From Oceanospirillaceae bacterium (GTDB lineage Bacteria; Pseudomonadota; Gammaproteobacteria; Pseudomonadales; Balneatricaceae), in NCBI GenBank assembly GCA_003521845.1, contig DPHB01000019.1, forward strand, positions 55,401 through 68,992: a DNA stretch of 13,592 nucleotides, read 5' to 3'. The notes beneath the pieces are model-generated. The model was not told the origin of the DNA, ran no database searches, and saw nothing but the letters and a program-made list of their open reading frames with translations. A program made the position numbers and the translations under genes. Positions 12,789-13,592 of the stretch are shown piece by piece. Within the stretch, counting starts at the first letter, position 1; every line of letters begins with the position of its first letter.

Positions 12789-12803
12789 GAGGGTGCGCGG
12801 CGC

Positions 12804-13592
12804 TTAGGCCTCAAAATCTGCCAACACTTCGTTAAGAAATCGCCAGCCAAGTTCCGTCGCCTGTAAGCGCCCTGGCTCCAGCAGGCCGCGCTTGCGCAGC
12901 TTAGCCAACACCTCGATGTCGCTTAAATTTAGCCCCGTGCGTAGCGCCAGCAAGTCTTCCTCTACCCCCTCGCGCAAGCGCAAGACGTTCATAAAGAATT
13001 CTAAGGGCAAGTCTTGGGTGGCCACAATTTGCTGGCTTGCCAAGGGCTGAATAGCCTGCATATAGGCTTTAGGCTGGCGCAGTTTAACGCGTCGCGTCAC
13101 TTGCAGCACACCATCAGTCATGACCGATACTTTGCCATGAGCACCAGCACCTATACCTAGGTAGTCACCAAAGCGCCAATAGTTAAGGTTATGTTTAGCC
13201 TCATTGCTAGCACCTGCGGTACTGGCAGCCTGACACCAGGCTGAAATTTCATATTGCTGATAACCCGCCGCCTGCAATAACGTTTGCCCGGCCTCTTGAA
13301 TATCCACCAAGTCATCTTCTACGGGCAGCTCTGGGGGCTGGCTATAGAACAGGGTATTGGGCTCAAGAGTCAACTGGTACCAAGATAAGTGATCAGGCAC
13401 TAGGTCGATAGCTTGTTGCAAATCAGCTTTGGCCATGGCTGGGGTTTGGCCTGGCAGCCCGTGCATCAAGTCGACGTTAATGTGGTCAAAACCAAGCTGT
13501 TTGGCTGCCGCTATGGCCTGCTTAGCCTGAGCGGCATCATGCACTCGGCCCAACTGCTGTAAACAAGCATCATCAAAGCTTTGCACACCAAT
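12804..13592 (-). CDS. hemW: HemW-like radical SAM heme chaperone, C-terminal part
   Basis: The frame runs off the right edge, leaving 262 residues of a protein that is normally about 375-390. The retained part starts with GVQSFDDACLQQLGRVH (the conserved S-x-G-V-Q-S-F region of the radical SAM barrel). It continues with INVDLMHGLPGQT, LSWYQLTLEPNTLFY, YEISAWC and HNLNYWRFGDYLGIGAGAHG. It ends with the HemW C-terminal domain (LPLEFFMNVLRLREGV, then a winged-helix-like RKRGLLEPG region). The CxxxCxxC iron-sulfur motif would lie outside the window. HemW resembles oxygen-independent coproporphyrinogen oxidase HemN but is a heme-binding chaperone rather than that enzyme. A GTG at 13586 is internal, not the true start. 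rdgB, often just upstream of hemW, is not present between DUF4426 and this gene's 3' end. Confidence 0.93.
   Translation of the reverse strand: MGVQSFDDACLQQLGRVHDAAQAKQAIAAAKQLGFDHINVDLMHGLPGQTPAMAKADLQQAIDLVPDHLSWYQLTLEPNTLFYSQPPELPVEDDLVDIQEAGQTLLQAAGYQQYEISAWCQAASTAGASNEAKHNLNYWRFGDYLGIGAGAHGKVSVMTDGVLQVTRRVKLRQPKAYMQAIQPLASQQIVATQDLPLEFFMNVLRLREGVEEDLLALRTGLNLSDIEVLAKLRKRGLLEPGRLQATELGWRFLNEVLADFEA

Overview
The window reads as chromosomal DNA from a gammaproteobacterium of roughly balanced base composition (judged by eye). The evidence is a YggS, ProC, YggT, DUF4426 and HemW gene set together with a YggT-XseB-IspA-Dxs run beside RibA and EttA. This is the housekeeping repertoire of Pseudomonas, Oceanospirillales and Alteromonadales-type genomes. 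Gene density is high. No rRNA, tRNA, CRISPR array, phage gene or transposase is visible.

Left part (1-3928, all minus strand): a five-gene operon. In transcription order it encodes a HisP-type ATPase, a periplasmic substrate-binding protein, two HisQ/HisM-type permeases and a DAO-family FAD oxidoreductase cut by the window edge. It looks like an uptake-and-oxidise module for an amino acid or amino-acid derivative. The exact substrate cannot be read from the sequence.

Middle part (4138-8567): yggS and proC (plus strand; PLP homeostasis and proline synthesis), ettA (minus strand; ABC-F translation factor) and ribA (plus strand; riboflavin synthesis). ettA and ribA are divergent. Their extended -10 promoters carry the same 19-20 bp block in inverted orientation.

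Right part (8564-13592): the minus-strand operon yggT-xseB-ispA-dxs (membrane protein, exonuclease VII small subunit, farnesyl diphosphate synthase, DXP synthase). It converges on ribA with overlapping stop codons. A divergent DUF4426 secreted protein follows, then the C-terminal part of hemW.

The most distinctive non-coding content is a family of four inverted-repeat elements bounded by GTCAT and ATGAC. Three are exactly 84 bp and one is 69 bp. They occur in four intergenic regions, always on the 3' side of at least one gene. They are absent from all three divergent promoter regions. Each is accompanied by one or more extra terminal half-sites at 20-26 bp spacing. No non-coding stretch exceeds 300 bases; the longest is the 264 bp ettA-ribA promoter region. 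I see no clear novel defence or metabolic system. The best leads are the repeat family, the shared ettA/ribA promoter block, the opine-like transport/oxidase operon, the shortened Dxs loop and the scrambled yggS-proC-yggT-hemW neighbourhood.
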